Positions 50,107 to 63,883 of a DNA stretch of 64,000 nt are shown here, one piece after another; position 1 is the stretch's first letter; every line of letters starts with the position of its first letter. A program made the position numbers and the translations under genes. The notes under the pieces were generated by a model. That model had not been told where the DNA came from. It made no database searches and was given only the letters and a program-made list of their open reading frames with translations. The DNA comes from Moorella thermoacetica (GTDB lineage: Bacteria > Bacillota > DSM-521 > Neomoorellales > Neomoorellaceae), in assembly GCF_001267405.1 (NCBI RefSeq), contig NZ_CP012369.1, positions 2,398,402 through 2,462,401 on the forward strand, in the 5' to 3' direction.

Positions 50107-50958
50107 TCACCCCTTTAGCCAGTGCAGGATGGCTTCTTGCGCCTCTTCCAGGGTCAGGACATCCGTCGGCACCGGGGCTCCCCTTTGCTTAAGGGAGTGC
50201 ATTAATTGCGTCAGTGGTGGTGGTAGCAGCCCATAGGCCCGCAGGGCTTCTTCCTGGCGGAAGATATCCCGCGGTGTTCCCCGCAGGGCTATCCGGCCCT
50301 GGTGCAGGACCAGGACCTGATTGGCTATTGCGGCCACCTCGGCCATATTATGGGAAACTACAACTACTGCCCTGTCCCGTAGGCGAGCGAAGTCCCGGAT
50401 CAGGTCCAGGACCAGTTCCTGCCCGGCCGGGTCCAGGCCGGCGGTAGGTTCGTCCAGAATCAAAACCTCCGGTTCCATGGCCAGGATACCGGCTAGGGCT
50501 ACCCGCCGTCGCTGGCCGCCACTTAGGGTAAAAGGTGAGCGGTCACCTATGGTTTCCGGATCCAAACCTACGGCCTCCAGGGCCTTATATGCCCTGGCCT
50601 TGACCCTGTCAGGGCTGAGACCCATATTCCTGGGCCCGAAGGAGACATCCTCCATTACTGTCTCGGCAAAGAGCTGTTGCTCCGGCATCTGGAAGGCCAT
50701 CCCTATCCGGGACCAGGGAGACGGGCCCCGGAACTTGCCACGACCCGGCAGTACCCGGCCATCCAGGCTGACCTTGCCGGCCGTCGGTTCCAATAAACCG
50801 GCTATAATCTGGGCCAGGGTTGACTTCCCCGATCCCCCGGCGCCGGTAAAGGCGAGGAAATCCCCCGCCGAAATTTTCAAGTTGATATTATAGAGAACAG
50901 GTAACTGTCGGCCAGCTACCTGGTAGGCAAAATCTATTCCCTGGAGGCTAATTTCCAT
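50107..50958 (-). CDS. ecfA2: ECF transporter ATP-binding subunit EcfA2
   Basis: ABC ATPase of 283 residues. Walker [13 protein letters not shown] is near residue 40, the Q loop is [11 protein letters not shown], the signature [13 protein letters not shown], Walker [14 protein letters not shown] and the switch His in [11 protein letters not shown]. The ATG at 50958 overlaps the end of ecfA1 by 25 nt. Together with EcfA1 it forms the heterodimer that drives EcfT. Confidence 0.96.
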
Positions 50959-51764
50959 AAAGCCCGGGCCAGCTCCTCCACACACACCGGATTTGTCGCC
51001 AGTTTAATTCCCCCCTGGCGTAAAGATTTAGCCAGGGCAATCACCGCAGGTAACCGGAGCCCGGCTGCAGCCAGGATGCGTTCCTGGTAGGAGAGCTCCC
51101 GGGGGCTACCCTGCCAGAATATCCGGCCGGATTTCATAATCAGCATCCGGTCGGCCCGGACGGCCTCTTCCATTAAATGGGTAATAAGGATAATGGCTAT
51201 CCCTTGCTCCTGCCGCAGCCTTAGGACCTGCTCCAGGATCTCCTCCCTGGCCACCGGGTCCAGCATGGCCGTAGCTTCATCCAGGACCAGATAGCGAGGT
51301 TCCATAGCCAGGACTCCTGCCAGGGCCAGGCGCTGCTTCTGTCCACCGGAAAGAAGGTGGGGTGGCCTGGCAGCCAGGTCCTCCAGGCCGACTGACCTCA
51401 GGGCCAGATCAACCCGCTTTTCTATTTCTGCCGGCGGCAAACCCAGGTTCTCCAGCCCGAAGGCTACATCCTCAGCAACCGTTGCCGCTACCAGCTGATT
51501 GTCAGGATCCTGGAAGACCATGCCTACCCGGCGCCGGATGGTTATCAGGGCGGTGTCATCACCGGTGTCCATCCCGTCCACCAGTACCCGGCCCTGCCGG
51601 GGCCGGAGAAGGCCGTTTAATAGCCGTGCCAGCGTCGATTTACCGGAACCGTTGGGCCCGGTGATGGCCAGAAATTCCCCTGGTTCGATGGCCAGGTCGA
51701 TTTTTTCCAGGGCCGGCACGGTTGAACCAGGATAGATATAGGTTGCGCCCTGGATGGCAATCAT
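50934..51764 (-). CDS. ecfA1: ECF transporter ATP-binding subunit EcfA1
   Basis: ABC ATPase of 276 residues. Walker [13 protein letters not shown] (near residue 38), Q loop [16 protein letters not shown], signature [13 protein letters not shown], Walker [14 protein letters not shown], switch His in [10 protein letters not shown]. The ATG lies 3 nt after the rplQ stop, so the ECF genes are the tail of the ribosomal alpha operon, a typical Firmicute arrangement. Confidence 0.96.
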
Positions 51765-51767
51765 TTT

Positions 51768-52106
51768 CTACACCAGTTCAATTAGGACCATGGGGGCGCC
51801 GTCGCCCTGGCGAAAACCGGTCTTCACTATGCGGGTATACCCGCCGTTCTTATCAGCGTAGCGGGGGCCAATCTCCTTAAAGAGTTTGGTGACGACGTCT
51901 TCATCAAGGAGATAGGCCAGGGCCTGGCGGCGGGAATGGAGATCGCCCCTTTTGCCCAGGGTGATCATCTTCTCAGCCAGGCTCTTGAGTTCTTTGGCCC
52001 GTAGTTCTGTTGTCTCAATCTTACCGTGCTTAAGAAGTGAAGTGACGATATTCCGGAGCATCATTTTACGATGGCCGGCCAGGCGGCCCAGCTTACGGTA
52101 AGCCAT
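51768..52106 (-). CDS. rplQ: Ribosomal protein L17
   Basis: Large-subunit protein of 112 residues near the exit tunnel. [30 protein letters not shown] is the signature region, and [22 protein letters not shown] closes the protein. ATG behind GGGGGGAAT. It follows rpoA by 20 nt. Confidence 0.98.
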   Translation of the reverse strand: MAYRKLGRLAGHRKMMLRNIVTSLLKHGKIETTELRAKELKSLAEKMITLGKRGDLHSRRQALAYLLDEDVVTKLFKEIGPRYADKNGGYTRIVKTGFRQGDGAPMVLIELV

Positions 52107-52126
52107 AACCTTGCAAATTCCCCCCT

Positions 52127-53068
52127 TTACTCTTCACTTGAACGCAGGCTCAGGCCCAGTTCACTCAGCTTCTGGGTAACCTCTTCCAGGGACTTCTTGC
52201 CCAGGTTACGGACCTTCATCATATCCTCTTCAGAACGCTGCAACAGCTCGGCTACGGTGTTAATGCCGGCCCGCTTCAAGCAGTTGTAGGAGCGTACTGA
52301 CAGGTCGAGTTCCTCGATGGACATATCCATGAGTCGATCCCTGGTCTCTTCTTCCTTTTCCACCATGGTGACTTCATCACTAACCCGCTCCGTCAACCCT
52401 AAAAAAAGGCGCATGTGCTCTATGAGTATTTTGGCAGCCGAGCTCACTGCTTCATCGGGGGCAATACTGCCATCGGTCCAGACTTCCAGGGTGAGCTTAT
52501 CGTAATCAGTAATCTGGCCTACCCGGGTGTTTTCCACTGTGTAATTCACCTTGTGAATCGGTGAAAACAGGGAATCTACGGGTATAATCCCGATTGGCTG
52601 GTCTTCTTTCTTATTCTTATCGGCGCTGACGTAACCCCGCCCCTTCTCCACCGTCATTTCCATGTAAAGGCGGCCTCCCTTTTCGACGGTGGCGATAACC
52701 TGTTCGGGGTTTAAGATCTCAACGTCGGCGCCGGTAATAATATCACCGGCAGTGACTACCCCTTCATCGTCTGCTTCAATACGGATTACCCTAGGTTCAT
52801 CGCTGTGGAGTTTCAAGGCCAGGGACTTGATGTTCAGGATAATATCAGTCGTATCCTCAACGACCCCCGGGATTGTTGAAAACTCATGGAGAACCCCTTC
52901 GATCTTCACCGATGTAACGGCCGCTCCCGGCAGGGATGACAGGAGCATCCGTCGCAGGGAGTTGCCCAGGGTAATCCCATAGCCACGTTCCAAGGGCTCC
53001 ACAACAAAGCGCCCGTATTTGTCGTCCAGATGCTGGCACTCTATCTTAGGCTTTTCAATTTCCAGCAT
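52127..53068 (-). CDS. rpoA: RNA polymerase alpha subunit
   Basis: 313 residues. The N-terminal domain (1-230; [21 protein letters not shown]) nucleates polymerase assembly. A linker rich in Glu (VEKEEETRD) leads to the C-terminal domain (250-313; [38 protein letters not shown]) that contacts UP elements and activators. ATG behind GGAGGGGAACA. Confidence 0.99.
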   Translation of the reverse strand: MLEIEKPKIECQHLDDKYGRFVVEPLERGYGITLGNSLRRMLLSSLPGAAVTSVKIEGVLHEFSTIPGVVEDTTDIILNIKSLALKLHSDEPRVIRIEADDEGVVTAGDIITGADVEILNPEQVIATVEKGGRLYMEMTVEKGRGYVSADKNKKEDQPIGIIPVDSLFSPIHKVNYTVENTRVGQITDYDKLTLEVWTDGSIAPDEAVSSAAKILIEHMRLFLGLTERVSDEVTMVEKEEETRDRLMDMSIEELDLSVRSYNCLKRAGINTVAELLQRSEEDMMKVRNLGKKSLEEVTQKLSELGLSLRSSEE

Positions 53069-53106
53069 TGTTCCCCTCCTTCTCGTGAGCTCAACCGGTT
53101 TGAATT

Positions 53107-53733
53107 TTACCTGGAGTACAGCTCAACGATGAGGTGTTCCTGGGCCGGCGTGTCAATCTGTTCCCGCGTAGGGAGGGCCAGGACATGCCCTTCCAGGGTG
53201 CTGCTATCGGCCTTCAGCCAGGCCGGTACGTTCCTGTGGGCTGCTGCCTCGGCAATCTCCTTAAACTTGGGGCTGGCTTTACTTTTTTCCCGGACGCTGA
53301 TGGTATCGCCAGGCCGGACCAAATAAGAGGGAATATTGACCTTGCGACCATTTACCAGGAAATGGCCATGGCGGACCAGGGTCCTGGCTTCGGCTCGGGA
53401 ATCGGCAAATCCCAGGCGATAAACAACATTGTCCAGGCGCCTTTCTAGAAGAATCAACAGGTTCTCACCGGTAACGCCCTTCTGGCGTTCAGCCTTCTCG
53501 AAGTAGTTGCGGAACTGGCGCTCCAGGATGCCATAGATACGGCGTACCTTCTGCTTCTCCCGCAATTGCAAGCCGTATTCCGAGACCTTCTTCCGTCCCT
53601 GCCCGTGCTGGCCGGGGGGATAGGAGCGCCTGGCAACGGCGCATTTATCGGAATAGCAGCGGTCACCCTTCAGGAAAAGTTTGGTCCCTTCTCGTCGGCA
53701 GAGACGGCAGGTGGAATCTTTATACCTTGCCAA
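53107..53733 (-). CDS. rpsD: Ribosomal protein S4
   Basis: Primary 16S-binding protein of 208 residues. The N-terminal [23 protein letters not shown] forms a four-Cys zinc site (the C+ form). The S4 RNA-binding domain is [32 protein letters not shown] in two parts near residues 92-125. In many Firmicutes rpsD stands alone; here it is within the alpha operon between rpsK and rpoA. Confidence 0.98.
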
Positions 53734-53748
53734 AATATCTCCTCCTCT

Positions 53749-54141
53749 CTAAACCCGGCGCCGTTTAGGAGGACGGCAACCGTTATGGGGAATAGGTGTG
53801 ACGTCTTTAATAACGCTGACCTCCAGCCCGGCGGCCTGAAGGGAACGAATGGCCGCTTCCCGGCCGGCCCCCGGTCCCTTGACGTAACACTCGACCTCCC
53901 GCAGGCCATGTTCCATGGCCTGCTTGGCGGCAGCTTCAGCCGCCATTTGGGCCGCAAAGGGTGTACTCTTCCGGGAACCCTTGAACCCCACGGTGCCGGC
54001 GCTGGCCCAGGAAATAGCATTTCCGTTTTTATCGGTAATGGTCACCAGGGTATTATTGAAGGTTGATTTAATATGGGCAATACCGCTTTCAATATGCTTG
54101 CGATCCCGCCGGCGCGGCCGGGCGGTTTTACGTGGTGGCAT
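53749..54141 (-). CDS. rpsK: Ribosomal protein S11
   Basis: Platform protein of 130 residues. [22 protein letters not shown] and [21 protein letters not shown] are family signatures, ending in the basic [20 protein letters not shown] with GGGGGAGAATA upstream. It lies between rpsM and rpsD. Confidence 0.98.
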   Translation of the reverse strand: MPPRKTARPRRRDRKHIESGIAHIKSTFNNTLVTITDKNGNAISWASAGTVGFKGSRKSTPFAAQMAAEAAAKQAMEHGLREVECYVKGPGAGREAAIRSLQAAGLEVSVIKDVTPIPHNGCRPPKRRRV

Positions 54142-54153
54142 ATTCTCTCCCCC

Positions 54154-54525
54154 TTATTTTTTACGCCGTACGCCTACAGTCCGGCGCGGGCCTTTGCGCG
54201 TGCGGGCGTTGGTCTTGGTACGCTGGCCGCGGACCGGTAGCCCCCGCCGGTGGCGCAGTCCCCGATAACAACCGATTTCCATGAGGCGCTTGATATTTAA
54301 TGAAACTTCCCGGCGTAAATCGCCTTCGACAACAACATTTTTATCGATATAATCCCGCAACCGGTTGACTTCGTCTTCTGTCAGGTCCCGGACCCTGGTA
54401 TCAGGGTTGACTCCAGTCGCTGCCAGGATCATGTTGGACTTGGGCCGGCCGATGCCATAGATATAAGTCAGGGCTACCTCCACCCGTTTATCGCGGGGCA
54501 GGTCCACCCCGGCAATCCTCGCCAT
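54154..54525 (-). CDS. rpsM: Ribosomal protein S13
   Basis: Head protein of 123 residues contacting the P-site tRNA and intersubunit bridges. [26 protein letters not shown] and the C-terminal [20 protein letters not shown] are diagnostic. ATG with GGAGGTAAAAGCGGAA upstream. Follows rpmJ. Confidence 0.98.
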
Positions 54526-54544
54526 TTCCGCTTTTACCTCCCGT

Positions 54545-54658
<114 letters not shown>

Positions 54659-54674
54659 CTATAACCCTCCCAGT

Positions 54675-54893
54675 TCATTTATAGCGGTAAACAATCCGGC
54701 CCCGGTTCAAGTCATAAGGTGACAATTCCACCGTCACCCGATCTCCGGGCAAAATGCGGATGAAATTCATCCGGATTTTACCCGAAACGTGGGCCAGGAC
54801 CCGGTGCCCATTGGCCAGCTCCACCCGGAACATGGCGTTGGGCAGGGGTTCAATTACCTTGCCTTCGACTTCAATGACATCCTCTTTGGCCAA
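54675..54893 (-). CDS. infA: Translation initiation factor IF-1
   Basis: 72-residue OB-fold protein that binds the ribosomal A site during initiation. [39 protein letters not shown] covers most of the barrel (in part: [14 protein letters not shown]), and [17 protein letters not shown] is the conserved end. ATG behind GGAGGGGTTT. Follows the KOW protein. Confidence 0.98.
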   Translation of the reverse strand: MAKEDVIEVEGKVIEPLPNAMFRVELANGHRVLAHVSGKIRMNFIRILPGDRVTVELSPYDLNRGRIVYRYK

Positions 54894-54908
54894 ATAAACC
54901 CCTCCTTC

Positions 54909-55193
54909 TTAAGCCCTTTCTGTCCCTAAGAGCTGGGCAATAGCCTGGCGTACTTCAGCGTCGGTAACCATTTCCTTCCGGTTCAAACGCTCCACAATAC
55001 CCCTGGCAATCTGGTTGACCGGCTGCACGTGGAGAACGTTCTTTAATTTTGGTTTACCGGTGCGCCGTAGTTTCCCGTCAACCAGGTAGACCCGGCCGGG
55101 TCCGGCTATTCCCCAAACCAGGAAGGGATGACCGCGATCCCTGCCGGCCCGCGAAAAAACCAGTTGCCCAACTTGCAGTTGTCCTGCTGGCAT
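54909..55193 (-). CDS. KOW-domain RNA-binding protein (L14e-like)
   Basis: 94 residues with an N-terminal KOW-like motif (LQVGQLVFSRAGRDRGHPFLVWGI) and a basic middle (LRRTGKPKLKNVLHVQ). Such proteins occur between map and infA in many Firmicutes and are proposed to bind rRNA; the role is not established. ATG at 55193 is chosen because GGAGG lies 8 nt upstream; an ATG five codons earlier is the alternative. Confidence 0.85.
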   Translation of the reverse strand: MPAGQLQVGQLVFSRAGRDRGHPFLVWGIAGPGRVYLVDGKLRRTGKPKLKNVLHVQPVNQIARGIVERLNRKEMVTDAEVRQAIAQLLGTERA

Positions 55194-55216
55194 AACCTCC
55201 GCCTCCATCCAGCAAG

Positions 55217-57896
<2,680 letters not shown>

Positions 57897-58340
57897 CTAC
57901 ATCACCTCGACTTTGCCGCCGGCAGCCTCAATCTTTTCAATGGCTTTACGGCTAGCCGCCTGAACCTTGACAGTCAACTTTTTGGTCAGTTCGCCGTCAC
58001 CGAGGATCTTCACCCCATCCCGGGCCTGCTTCACCAGGCCGGCGTCATGAAGCAGTTCTGGCGTAACCACGGTCTCAGGCTCAAACCGCTCGAGTTCACC
58101 AACATTAATGGGTACCAGTTTCCGGGCAAAGATATTGGTAAACCCCCGCTTGGGCAGACGCCGGGTCAGGGGCATCTGACCGCCTTCGAAACCCCGGCGA
58201 ACACCGCCGCCGGAACGGGCTTTCTGACCTTTATGCCCGCGTCCGGAGGTCTTGCCCAGGCCGGAGCCTATACCCCGGCCTACCCGGGTGGCGCGGGGAC
58301 GGGAACCGGGAGCTGGATGTAATTCGTGGAGACGCACCAT
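57897..58340 (-). CDS. rplO: Ribosomal protein L15
   Basis: 147 residues. [33 protein letters not shown] is the Gly/Arg/Lys-rich N-terminal extension (in part: [17 protein letters not shown]) and [15 protein letters not shown] follows. ATG at 58340 has AGGAGGTGATT upstream; the ORF could begin two codons earlier at GTG but spacing favours the ATG. Confidence 0.98.
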   Translation of the reverse strand: MVRLHELHPAPGSRPRATRVGRGIGSGLGKTSGRGHKGQKARSGGGVRRGFEGGQMPLTRRLPKRGFTNIFARKLVPINVGELERFEPETVVTPELLHDAGLVKQARDGVKILGDGELTKKLTVKVQAASRKAIEKIEAAGGKVEVM

Positions 58341-58349
58341 AATCACCTC

Positions 58350-58532
58350 CTATTCGATGGATTCAACCCGGACCAGGTGGGCCAGTTTCTGGACCTGCCC
58401 CCTGGTTACCGGCGTATCCGGGCAAACTACCTGCCGGTGGAGTTTCTTCAATCCCATGGCCCGGGCCGTTTTCCTCTCGGTCTCCGGCCGGCCAATGAGG
58501 CTCTTGACAAGGGTTATCCTTAAATTTGCCAC
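58350..58532 (-). CDS. rpmD: Ribosomal protein L30
   Basis: 60 residues; ITLVKSLIGRPETERKTARAMGLKKLHRQV is the short L30 signature (in part: KSLIGRPETERKTARAMGL). GTG start behind AGGAGGAATAGGCA. It sits between rpsE and rplO as in the spc operon. Confidence 0.96.
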   Translation of the reverse strand: MANLRITLVKSLIGRPETERKTARAMGLKKLHRQVVCPDTPVTRGQVQKLAHLVRVESIE

Positions 58533-58544
58533 TGCCTATTCCTC

Positions 58545-59045
58545 CTAGCCGATAAGCTCGGCAACCGTTTTACCCCGGAGGCGGGCCACTTCTTCCGCTC
58601 GCTTCAGACCCTTCAAACCCTCGATAGTGGCATAAACGGCATTATTGGGGTTGGCCGAGCCAAGGCTCTTCGTTAAAATATCACGGATACCCGCAGCCTC
58701 GAGAACCGCTCGTACAGGGCCTCCGGCGATAACGCCGGTACCAGGAGCCGCGGGTTTTAATAAAACCTTACCTGCCCCAAAATGACCAATGATTTCATGG
58801 GGAATGGTTGTACCTACCATAGGGACTTTAATAAGATTCTTCTTCGCATCTTCGATACCTTTGCGGATAGCTTCCGGGACCTCGCTGGCCTTTCCCAGTC
58901 CGGCGCCGACATGGCCCTTGCCATCACCGACAACTACCAGGGCAGCAAAGCTAAAGCGGCGACCGCCTTTAACCACTTTGGCCACCCGGTTAACGCTAAC
59001 CACCTTTTCCGTCAGGTCGAGTTCCCTGGCTTCGATGCGCGCCAT
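58545..59045 (-). CDS. rpsE: Ribosomal protein S5
   Basis: 166 residues; involved in decoding accuracy. [27 protein letters not shown] and [29 protein letters not shown] are the double-stranded-RNA-like domain and signature (in part). ATG at 59045 behind GGAGGGGAAA; the upstream in-frame ATG lies in the intergenic stretch. Confidence 0.98.
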
Positions 59046-59064
59046 TTTTCCCCTCCTTCCCTCC

Positions 59065-59430
59065 TTAGAAATTAAGTCCCGCTTCCCGGGCACCTTCGGC
59101 TACAGCAGCGATGCGACCATGATAAATATTACCGCCGCGATCAAAAACTACTTTATTGATGCCCTTAGCCAGGGCCTTCCGGGCAATAAGCTCGCCCACT
59201 TTCCTGGCGGCAGTTATATTCCCGGTGGATTCCAGTCCCTTGAGGGCCGGATCAAGGGTCGAAGCGGCTACCAGGGTAACGCCCCTAGTATCGTCAATCA
59301 CCTGGGCATAAATATGGCGGAGGCTGCGATAAACGCTCAAGCGAGGCCGCTCCGGGGTACCCATGAGACGCCGCCGGACCCGCAGGTGTTTCCGCTGCCG
59401 CGCGAGTTTCCGGTCTTTCTTGATGAACAT
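59065..59430 (-). CDS. rplR: Ribosomal protein L18
   Basis: 121 residues, binds 5S rRNA with L5. [31 protein letters not shown] and [28 protein letters not shown] are typical (in part: [20 protein letters not shown]). ATG with GGAGGTAAAGGG upstream. Confidence 0.98.
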
Positions 59431-59441
59431 CCCTTTACCTC

Positions 59442-59993
59442 CTATTTCTTACCGCCCTTGGCGCCAGTTTTACCAACCTTGCGCCTGATGTACTCTCCCT
59501 CATATTTGATTCCTTTACCCTTATAGGGTTCCGGGGGCCGCACGTCGCGAATCTTAGCCGCCAGGGCGCCAACCGCCTCTTTATCAATCCCTTTAACAAT
59601 TACTTTGTTGGGAGCCGGTACTTCAATTTCCAACCCCTCACCGGGTACCATCTCCACCGGATGGGAGTATCCCACCGAAAGAACCAGTTTGTTCCCCTGC
59701 TTGGCGGCCCGGTAACCGACGCCTACCAGCTCAAGCCCTTTTTCAAAACCGCGGGTTACGCCGTCGACCATATTTTGGAGCAGGGCGCGGGAGAGGCCAT
59801 GGAGGGCGCGATGAGGTTTGGCATCCGAGGGACGGCTAACCTGCAGTTCCTCGCCTTCCCGGCTGATGGTTATCTCGGCCGGAAACTGGCGCGTCAGTTT
59901 TCCCTTGGGGCCCTTGACGGTAACTGTATTGCCCTCAATGTTTACCTCTACTCCAGCCGGTATCTTGACCGGTTTCTTACCTATCCGTGACAC
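59442..59993 (-). CDS. rplF: Ribosomal protein L6
   Basis: 183 residues with two similar alpha/beta domains. [17 protein letters not shown] begins the protein and the C-terminal [19 protein letters not shown] is the signature. ATG behind GGAGGTGATCGGGTGTC. Confidence 0.98.
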   Translation of the reverse strand: MSRIGKKPVKIPAGVEVNIEGNTVTVKGPKGKLTRQFPAEITISREGEELQVSRPSDAKPHRALHGLSRALLQNMVDGVTRGFEKGLELVGVGYRAAKQGNKLVLSVGYSHPVEMVPGEGLEIEVPAPNKVIVKGIDKEAVGALAAKIRDVRPPEPYKGKGIKYEGEYIRRKVGKTGAKGGKK

Positions 59994-60009
59994 CCGATCA
60001 CCTCCAGTC

Positions 60010-60402
60010 CTACCAGATGTAGCAGATTACCTCGCCGCCGACACCTTGCCGGCGGGCTTCCTTATCCGTCAGGATACCTTTACTGGTGGAAATTACGGCT
60101 ACGCCCAGGCCCCCCAGTACCCTGGGGATCTCTCCCTTCTTGGCATAGACCCTCAGGCCCGGGCGGCTGATACGTTTCAAACCGGTAATCACCTTTTCCT
60201 TGTTGGGACCGTACTTGAGATAAAGCCTTAATATGCCCTGCTTGTTGTCTTCGATATACTCATAGTTCTTAATATAACCCTCGTTCTTTAGAATCTCAGC
60301 CAGGGCCCGCTTTACCCTGGAGGCCGGTACCTCTACCTTTTCCTGATAGACCATGTTCGCATTGCGGATGCGGGTCAGGAAATCTGCAATGGGATCGGTC
60401 AT
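60010..60402 (-). CDS. rpsH: Ribosomal protein S8
   Basis: 130 residues. [18 protein letters not shown] and the C-terminal [29 protein letters not shown] are diagnostic. ATG at 60402 is preferred; the TTG three codons upstream is too close to the GGGGGT ribosome binding site. Confidence 0.98.
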   Translation of the reverse strand: MTDPIADFLTRIRNANMVYQEKVEVPASRVKRALAEILKNEGYIKNYEYIEDNKQGILRLYLKYGPNKEKVITGLKRISRPGLRVYAKKGEIPRVLGGLGVAVISTSKGILTDKEARRQGVGGEVICYIW

Positions 60403-60438
60403 CAACTGCAACTACCCCCTTCCTACTAGTCCCCGCAG

Positions 60439-60624
60439 TTACCAGCTGGCTTTAACGATGCCGGGAAGTTCTCCTTTGTATGCTAGTTCCCGGAAACAGA
60501 TCCGGCACAGGCCAAACTTCCGCATATAACCGTGGGGACGCCCGCAGCGCAGGCAGCGGTTATAAGCGCGTACTTTAAATTTCTGGGGTCGAGCTTGTTT
60601 AACGCGCAAAGATTTCTTGGCCAT
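60439..60624 (-). CDS. rpsZ: Ribosomal protein S14, zinc type (S14Z)
   Basis: 61-residue short form. [22 protein letters not shown] supplies a CxxC-CxxC zinc site; the longer Cys-free S14 is absent here. ATG behind AGGAAGTCC. Between rplE and rpsH. Confidence 0.97.
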   Translation of the reverse strand: MAKKSLRVKQARPQKFKVRAYNRCLRCGRPHGYMRKFGLCRICFRELAYKGELPGIVKASW

Positions 60625-60639
60625 GGACTTCCTCCTTAA

Positions 60640-61182
60640 TCAATGCTCCCGGAAGGGCATACCGAAGCCACGTAAGAGCTCTCGGGCTTCTTCATCACTC
60701 TTTGCCGTCGTTACCATGACTATATCCATGCCCCGGACCTTGTCAATTTTATCGTATTCGATCTCGGGGAAGATCAATTGTTCTCTAATGCCCAGGGTAT
60801 AATTTCCCCGGCCATCAAAGGAATTGGGAGATACACCGTGGAAATCCCTTACCCGGGGCAGAGCCACGTTGATCAAGCGGTCCAGGAACTCATACATGCG
60901 GTCGCCCCGCAAGGTAACCTTGCAGCCAATACTGGTCCCCTGGCGCAGTTTGAAGGCAGCAATGGATTTTTTGGCCTTGGTGACGACAGGCTTCTGGCCG
61001 GTTATGGTCATGAGATCCTGAACGGCATTATCGATAGCCTTGGGGTTCTGCGTGGCCTCGCTTACGCCCATATTGATTACGATCTTCTCCAGTTTGGGTA
61101 TCTCCATTATATTTTTATAGCCAAATTTTGCCTGTAAGGCTTTACGAATCTCTTGAAGGTACTTTTCTTTCAATCTGGCCAC
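60640..61182 (-). CDS. rplE: Ribosomal protein L5
   Basis: 180 residues, 5S rRNA-binding. [43 protein letters not shown] and [25 protein letters not shown] are conserved (each in part). Start as ATG/GTG at 61182 behind GGAGGGCTGATT. Confidence 0.98.
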   Translation of the reverse strand: MARLKEKYLQEIRKALQAKFGYKNIMEIPKLEKIVINMGVSEATQNPKAIDNAVQDLMTITGQKPVVTKAKKSIAAFKLRQGTSIGCKVTLRGDRMYEFLDRLINVALPRVRDFHGVSPNSFDGRGNYTLGIREQLIFPEIEYDKIDKVRGMDIVMVTTAKSDEEARELLRGFGMPFREH

Positions 61183-61205
61183 AATCAGCCCTCCTCTACC
61201 TGGGC

Positions 61206-61532
61206 TTAATCAATGACTTCGCCGCACTTTTTACAGACCCGGGTTTTCGTACCGTCAGCCAGGATCTGGTGACCAATCCTGGTGGGACGGTTGCATTTAT
61301 TGCAAAACAGCATGACATTGCTGCTGGCTACCGGGGCCTCTTTTTCTATAATACCCCCCTGGGGCATTTTCTGGGTCGGGCGGGTATGCCGCTTAACGAT
61401 ATTGACTCCCTCCACCACAACCCGCCCCCTGGCGGGCTCGACACTCAGGACTTTACCCTTTTTACCGGCATCTTTGCCGGTGATTACCATGACGGTATCA
61501 CCTTTTTTAACGTGCACCCTGGGTGTGGCCAA
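61206..61532 (-). CDS. rplX: Ribosomal protein L24
   Basis: 108 residues, assembly initiator with a KOW motif ([20 protein letters not shown], residues 7-26). The C-terminal part has a CNKC...CKKC pair ([23 protein letters not shown]) typical of the bacterial zinc-containing form. Behind GGAGGTGGAAATACC. Confidence 0.97.
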   Translation of the reverse strand: MATPRVHVKKGDTVMVITGKDAGKKGKVLSVEPARGRVVVEGVNIVKRHTRPTQKMPQGGIIEKEAPVASSNVMLFCNKCNRPTRIGHQILADGTKTRVCKKCGEVID

Positions 61533-61553
61533 GGTATTTCCACCTCCCTTTCC

Positions 61554-61922
61554 TTAGAGAACTTCCGGGGCCAGGGAAATGATCTTCATAAAATCTTTTT
61601 CCCGCAGTTCCCGGGCCACAGGTCCAAAAATCCGCGTGCCCCTGGGATTGTTCTGCTCGTTGATAATTACCGCCGCGTTCTCGTTGAATCTAATATAGGA
61701 ACCGTCCGGTCGTTTGACAGCCTTTTTGGTCCGTACTACTACCGCCCGGACGACATCGCCCTTTTTAACCACGCCCCCTGGCGTTGCTTCTTTAACCGAT
61801 GCGATTATCACATCGCCGACGCTGGCATAACGCCGTTTGGACCCGCCTAGAACGCGGATGCACATTAGCTTGCGCGCGCCGGTATTGTCGCCGACTTTGA
61901 GAAGCGTCTGCTGCTGGATCAT
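61554..61922 (-). CDS. rplN: Ribosomal protein L14
   Basis: 122 residues. [31 protein letters not shown] and [20 protein letters not shown] are diagnostic (in part: [18 protein letters not shown]). It bridges the subunits. ATG after GGGGGTAAATT. Confidence 0.98.
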   Translation of the reverse strand: MIQQQTLLKVGDNTGARKLMCIRVLGGSKRRYASVGDVIIASVKEATPGGVVKKGDVVRAVVVRTKKAVKRPDGSYIRFNENAAVIINEQNNPRGTRIFGPVARELREKDFMKIISLAPEVL

Positions 61923-61951
61923 AATTTACCCCCTTCCCTGCAAAGATGCGG

Positions 61952-62206
61952 TTACCTGGCTCTTTCCATAATCTCCACCACCCGCCACCTTTTCTCTTTA
62001 CTCAAAGGACGGGTTTCCATAATCCTAACTTTATCGCCGATACGACACTCGTTCTTTTCGTCATGGGCCTTGAATTTCCTGGTGTGCCTAATAATTTTAT
62101 TTAATAACGGGTGGCGTACCCGGTCTTCTACTGCTACCACAACCGTTTTATCCATTTTATCGCTGACTACACTGCCAACCCGGGTCTTACGATAGTTCCG
62201 TTCCAA
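61952..62206 (-). CDS. rpsQ: Ribosomal protein S17
   Basis: 84 residues, OB fold. [25 protein letters not shown] and [24 protein letters not shown] are typical (in part). The start is TTG, 8 nt after GGGGGG. Between rpmC and rplN. Confidence 0.97.
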   Translation of the reverse strand: MERNYRKTRVGSVVSDKMDKTVVVAVEDRVRHPLLNKIIRHTRKFKAHDEKNECRIGDKVRIMETRPLSKEKRWRVVEIMERAR

Positions 62207-62237
62207 AGAAGCTGCCCCCCTTCCTGGCCGGGCTGGT

Positions 62238-62441
62238 TTAAGCCCGTTGCTGTTTTAATTCCCGTTCCCGCAGGATAGTTTTGGCCCGGGCGATGCTTCG
62301 CCGGACTTCTTTGAGCCGCATGGGATTATCCATCTGGTTGGTTGCCAGCTGAAAACGCAGGTTAAAGAGTTCCTGCTTAAGTTCGTTTACCTTCTGCCGG
62401 AGTTCCTCGGTGGTCAAATCACGAATTTCTTTAGCCTTCAT
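62238..62441 (-). CDS. rpmC: Ribosomal protein L29
   Basis: 67 residues, two long helices. [22 protein letters not shown] and [20 protein letters not shown] are diagnostic (in part). ATG at 62441 overlaps the end of rplP by 11 nt; the longer frame reads into rplP and is rejected. Confidence 0.98.
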   Translation of the reverse strand: MKAKEIRDLTTEELRQKVNELKQELFNLRFQLATNQMDNPMRLKEVRRSIARAKTILRERELKQQRA

Positions 62442-62865
62442 TGGCGTCACCACCCAGTCCCGTACGTTTGATGAATTTAGTTTTGATGGGTAGCTTATGG
62501 GCCGCCAGGCACATGGCTTCACGGGCTACTTCTTCAGAAACGCCGGCCATTTCAAAGAGTATCCGCCCGGGTTTGACTACTGCCACCCAGTATTCAGGAG
62601 CCCCTTTACCGCTACCCATACGGGTTTCTGCCGGTTTGGCGGTGATAGGGGTATCGGGAAAGATCTTGATCCATACCTTGCCACCACGTTTGATATAACG
62701 TGTCATGGCAATACGGGAAGCCTCAATCTGGCGACTGGTAATCCAAGCCGGTTCAAGGGCCTGCAAGCCATAATCGCCAAAGGTTACTTCGTTGCCCCGG
62801 GTGGCCTTGCCCTGGGTTCCTGGCCGGTGAGGCTTACGATACTTTACTCTTTTGGGCATTAACAT
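62431..62865 (-). CDS. rplP: Ribosomal protein L16
   Basis: 144 residues, close to the A site. [22 protein letters not shown] and [36 protein letters not shown] carry the signature (in part: [19 protein letters not shown]). ATG at 62865 behind GGGGGCAG; a second ATG two codons later is possible. Confidence 0.98.
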   Translation of the reverse strand: MLMPKRVKYRKPHRPGTQGKATRGNEVTFGDYGLQALEPAWITSRQIEASRIAMTRYIKRGGKVWIKIFPDTPITAKPAETRMGSGKGAPEYWVAVVKPGRILFEMAGVSEEVAREAMCLAAHKLPIKTKFIKRTGLGGDANEG

Positions 62866-63524
62866 TATTTACTGCCCCCTTCCCGAACCCGTGCCCGCTC
62901 GGGCAGGACTTCACCTTTATATATCCAAACCTTAACGCCAATTTTACCATAGGTTGTATTGGCCTCGGCAAAGCCGTAGTCAATATCAGCCCGGAGGGTA
63001 TGGAGGGGAACTTTACCCTCACTATACCATTCCGTCCGGGCGATCTCAGCTCCGGCCAGGCGGCCACCGCAGGCAATCTTGATGCCCTGAGCGCCCAGGC
63101 GCATGGCCCGGCCTACGGCCTGTTTCATGGCCCGCCGGAAGGCAATGCGCTTTTCTAATTGGGCAGCGACATTCTCGGCTACCAGCTGGGCATTGAGTTC
63201 CGGTTTTTTGATCTCAGCGATATTTAGATTTACCTGCTTGCCGGTTAACCGTTCCAGGTCTTTGCGGAGAGCTTCAACTTCGGCGCCACCCCGGCCGATA
63301 ACAATCCCCGGTTTTGCAGTATTTACAATTACTTTAATGCGATTGGCCGCCCGTTCAATTTCCACACTGGCAATACCCGCCTGGTAAAGACGCTTTTTAA
63401 TGAACTCGCGAATTTTGAGGTCCTCGTGGAGGAGAGTTTTATATTCTTTGCCAGCGTACCAGCGGGAGTCCCAATCGCGGATTATCCCCAGGCGTAACCC
63501 CTTGGGGTGCACTTTTTGGCCCAC
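62865..63524 (-). CDS. rpsC: Ribosomal protein S3
   Basis: 219 residues, mRNA entry. The KH domain includes [28 protein letters not shown] (in part: [17 protein letters not shown]) and the C-terminal domain [31 protein letters not shown] (in part). GTG start behind AGGAGGACTAATTTC; ends on the rplP start codon. Confidence 0.98.
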
Positions 63525-63528
63525 GAAA

Positions 63529-63867
63529 TTAGTCCTCCTTTTCCCCGACCACTACGGTTATATGGCTGGTGCGTTTACGCCGGATATTTGCCCGGCCCAT
63601 AGCGCGCGGCTGGTAACGTTTCAGGGTCGGACCTTCATCCACATAGGCGCGGCTGACAACCAGGTTACTGGCGTCCAGGTCGTAGTTATGCTCAGCATTA
63701 GCTACGGCTGATTTCAAAACTTTGGCCACAACCCGGCTTCCCCTTTTGGGAGTCACCATTAAAATAGCTTCCGCTTCCCGTACTCCTTTACCACGGATCA
63801 GGTCAATTACCTGGCGTACCCGCCGCGGGGAGATCCGGATATATCTGGCCACTGCTTTAGCTTCCAT
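63529..63867 (-). CDS. rplV: Ribosomal protein L22
   Basis: 112 residues, exit-tunnel lining. [24 protein letters not shown] near the start and [25 protein letters not shown] (tunnel loop) at the end are diagnostic. ATG; precedes rpsC by 4 nt. Confidence 0.98.
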   Translation of the reverse strand: MEAKAVARYIRISPRRVRQVIDLIRGKGVREAEAILMVTPKRGSRVVAKVLKSAVANAEHNYDLDASNLVVSRAYVDEGPTLKRYQPRAMGRANIRRKRTSHITVVVGEKED

Positions 63868-63883
63868 CCAGTTATTTACCCCC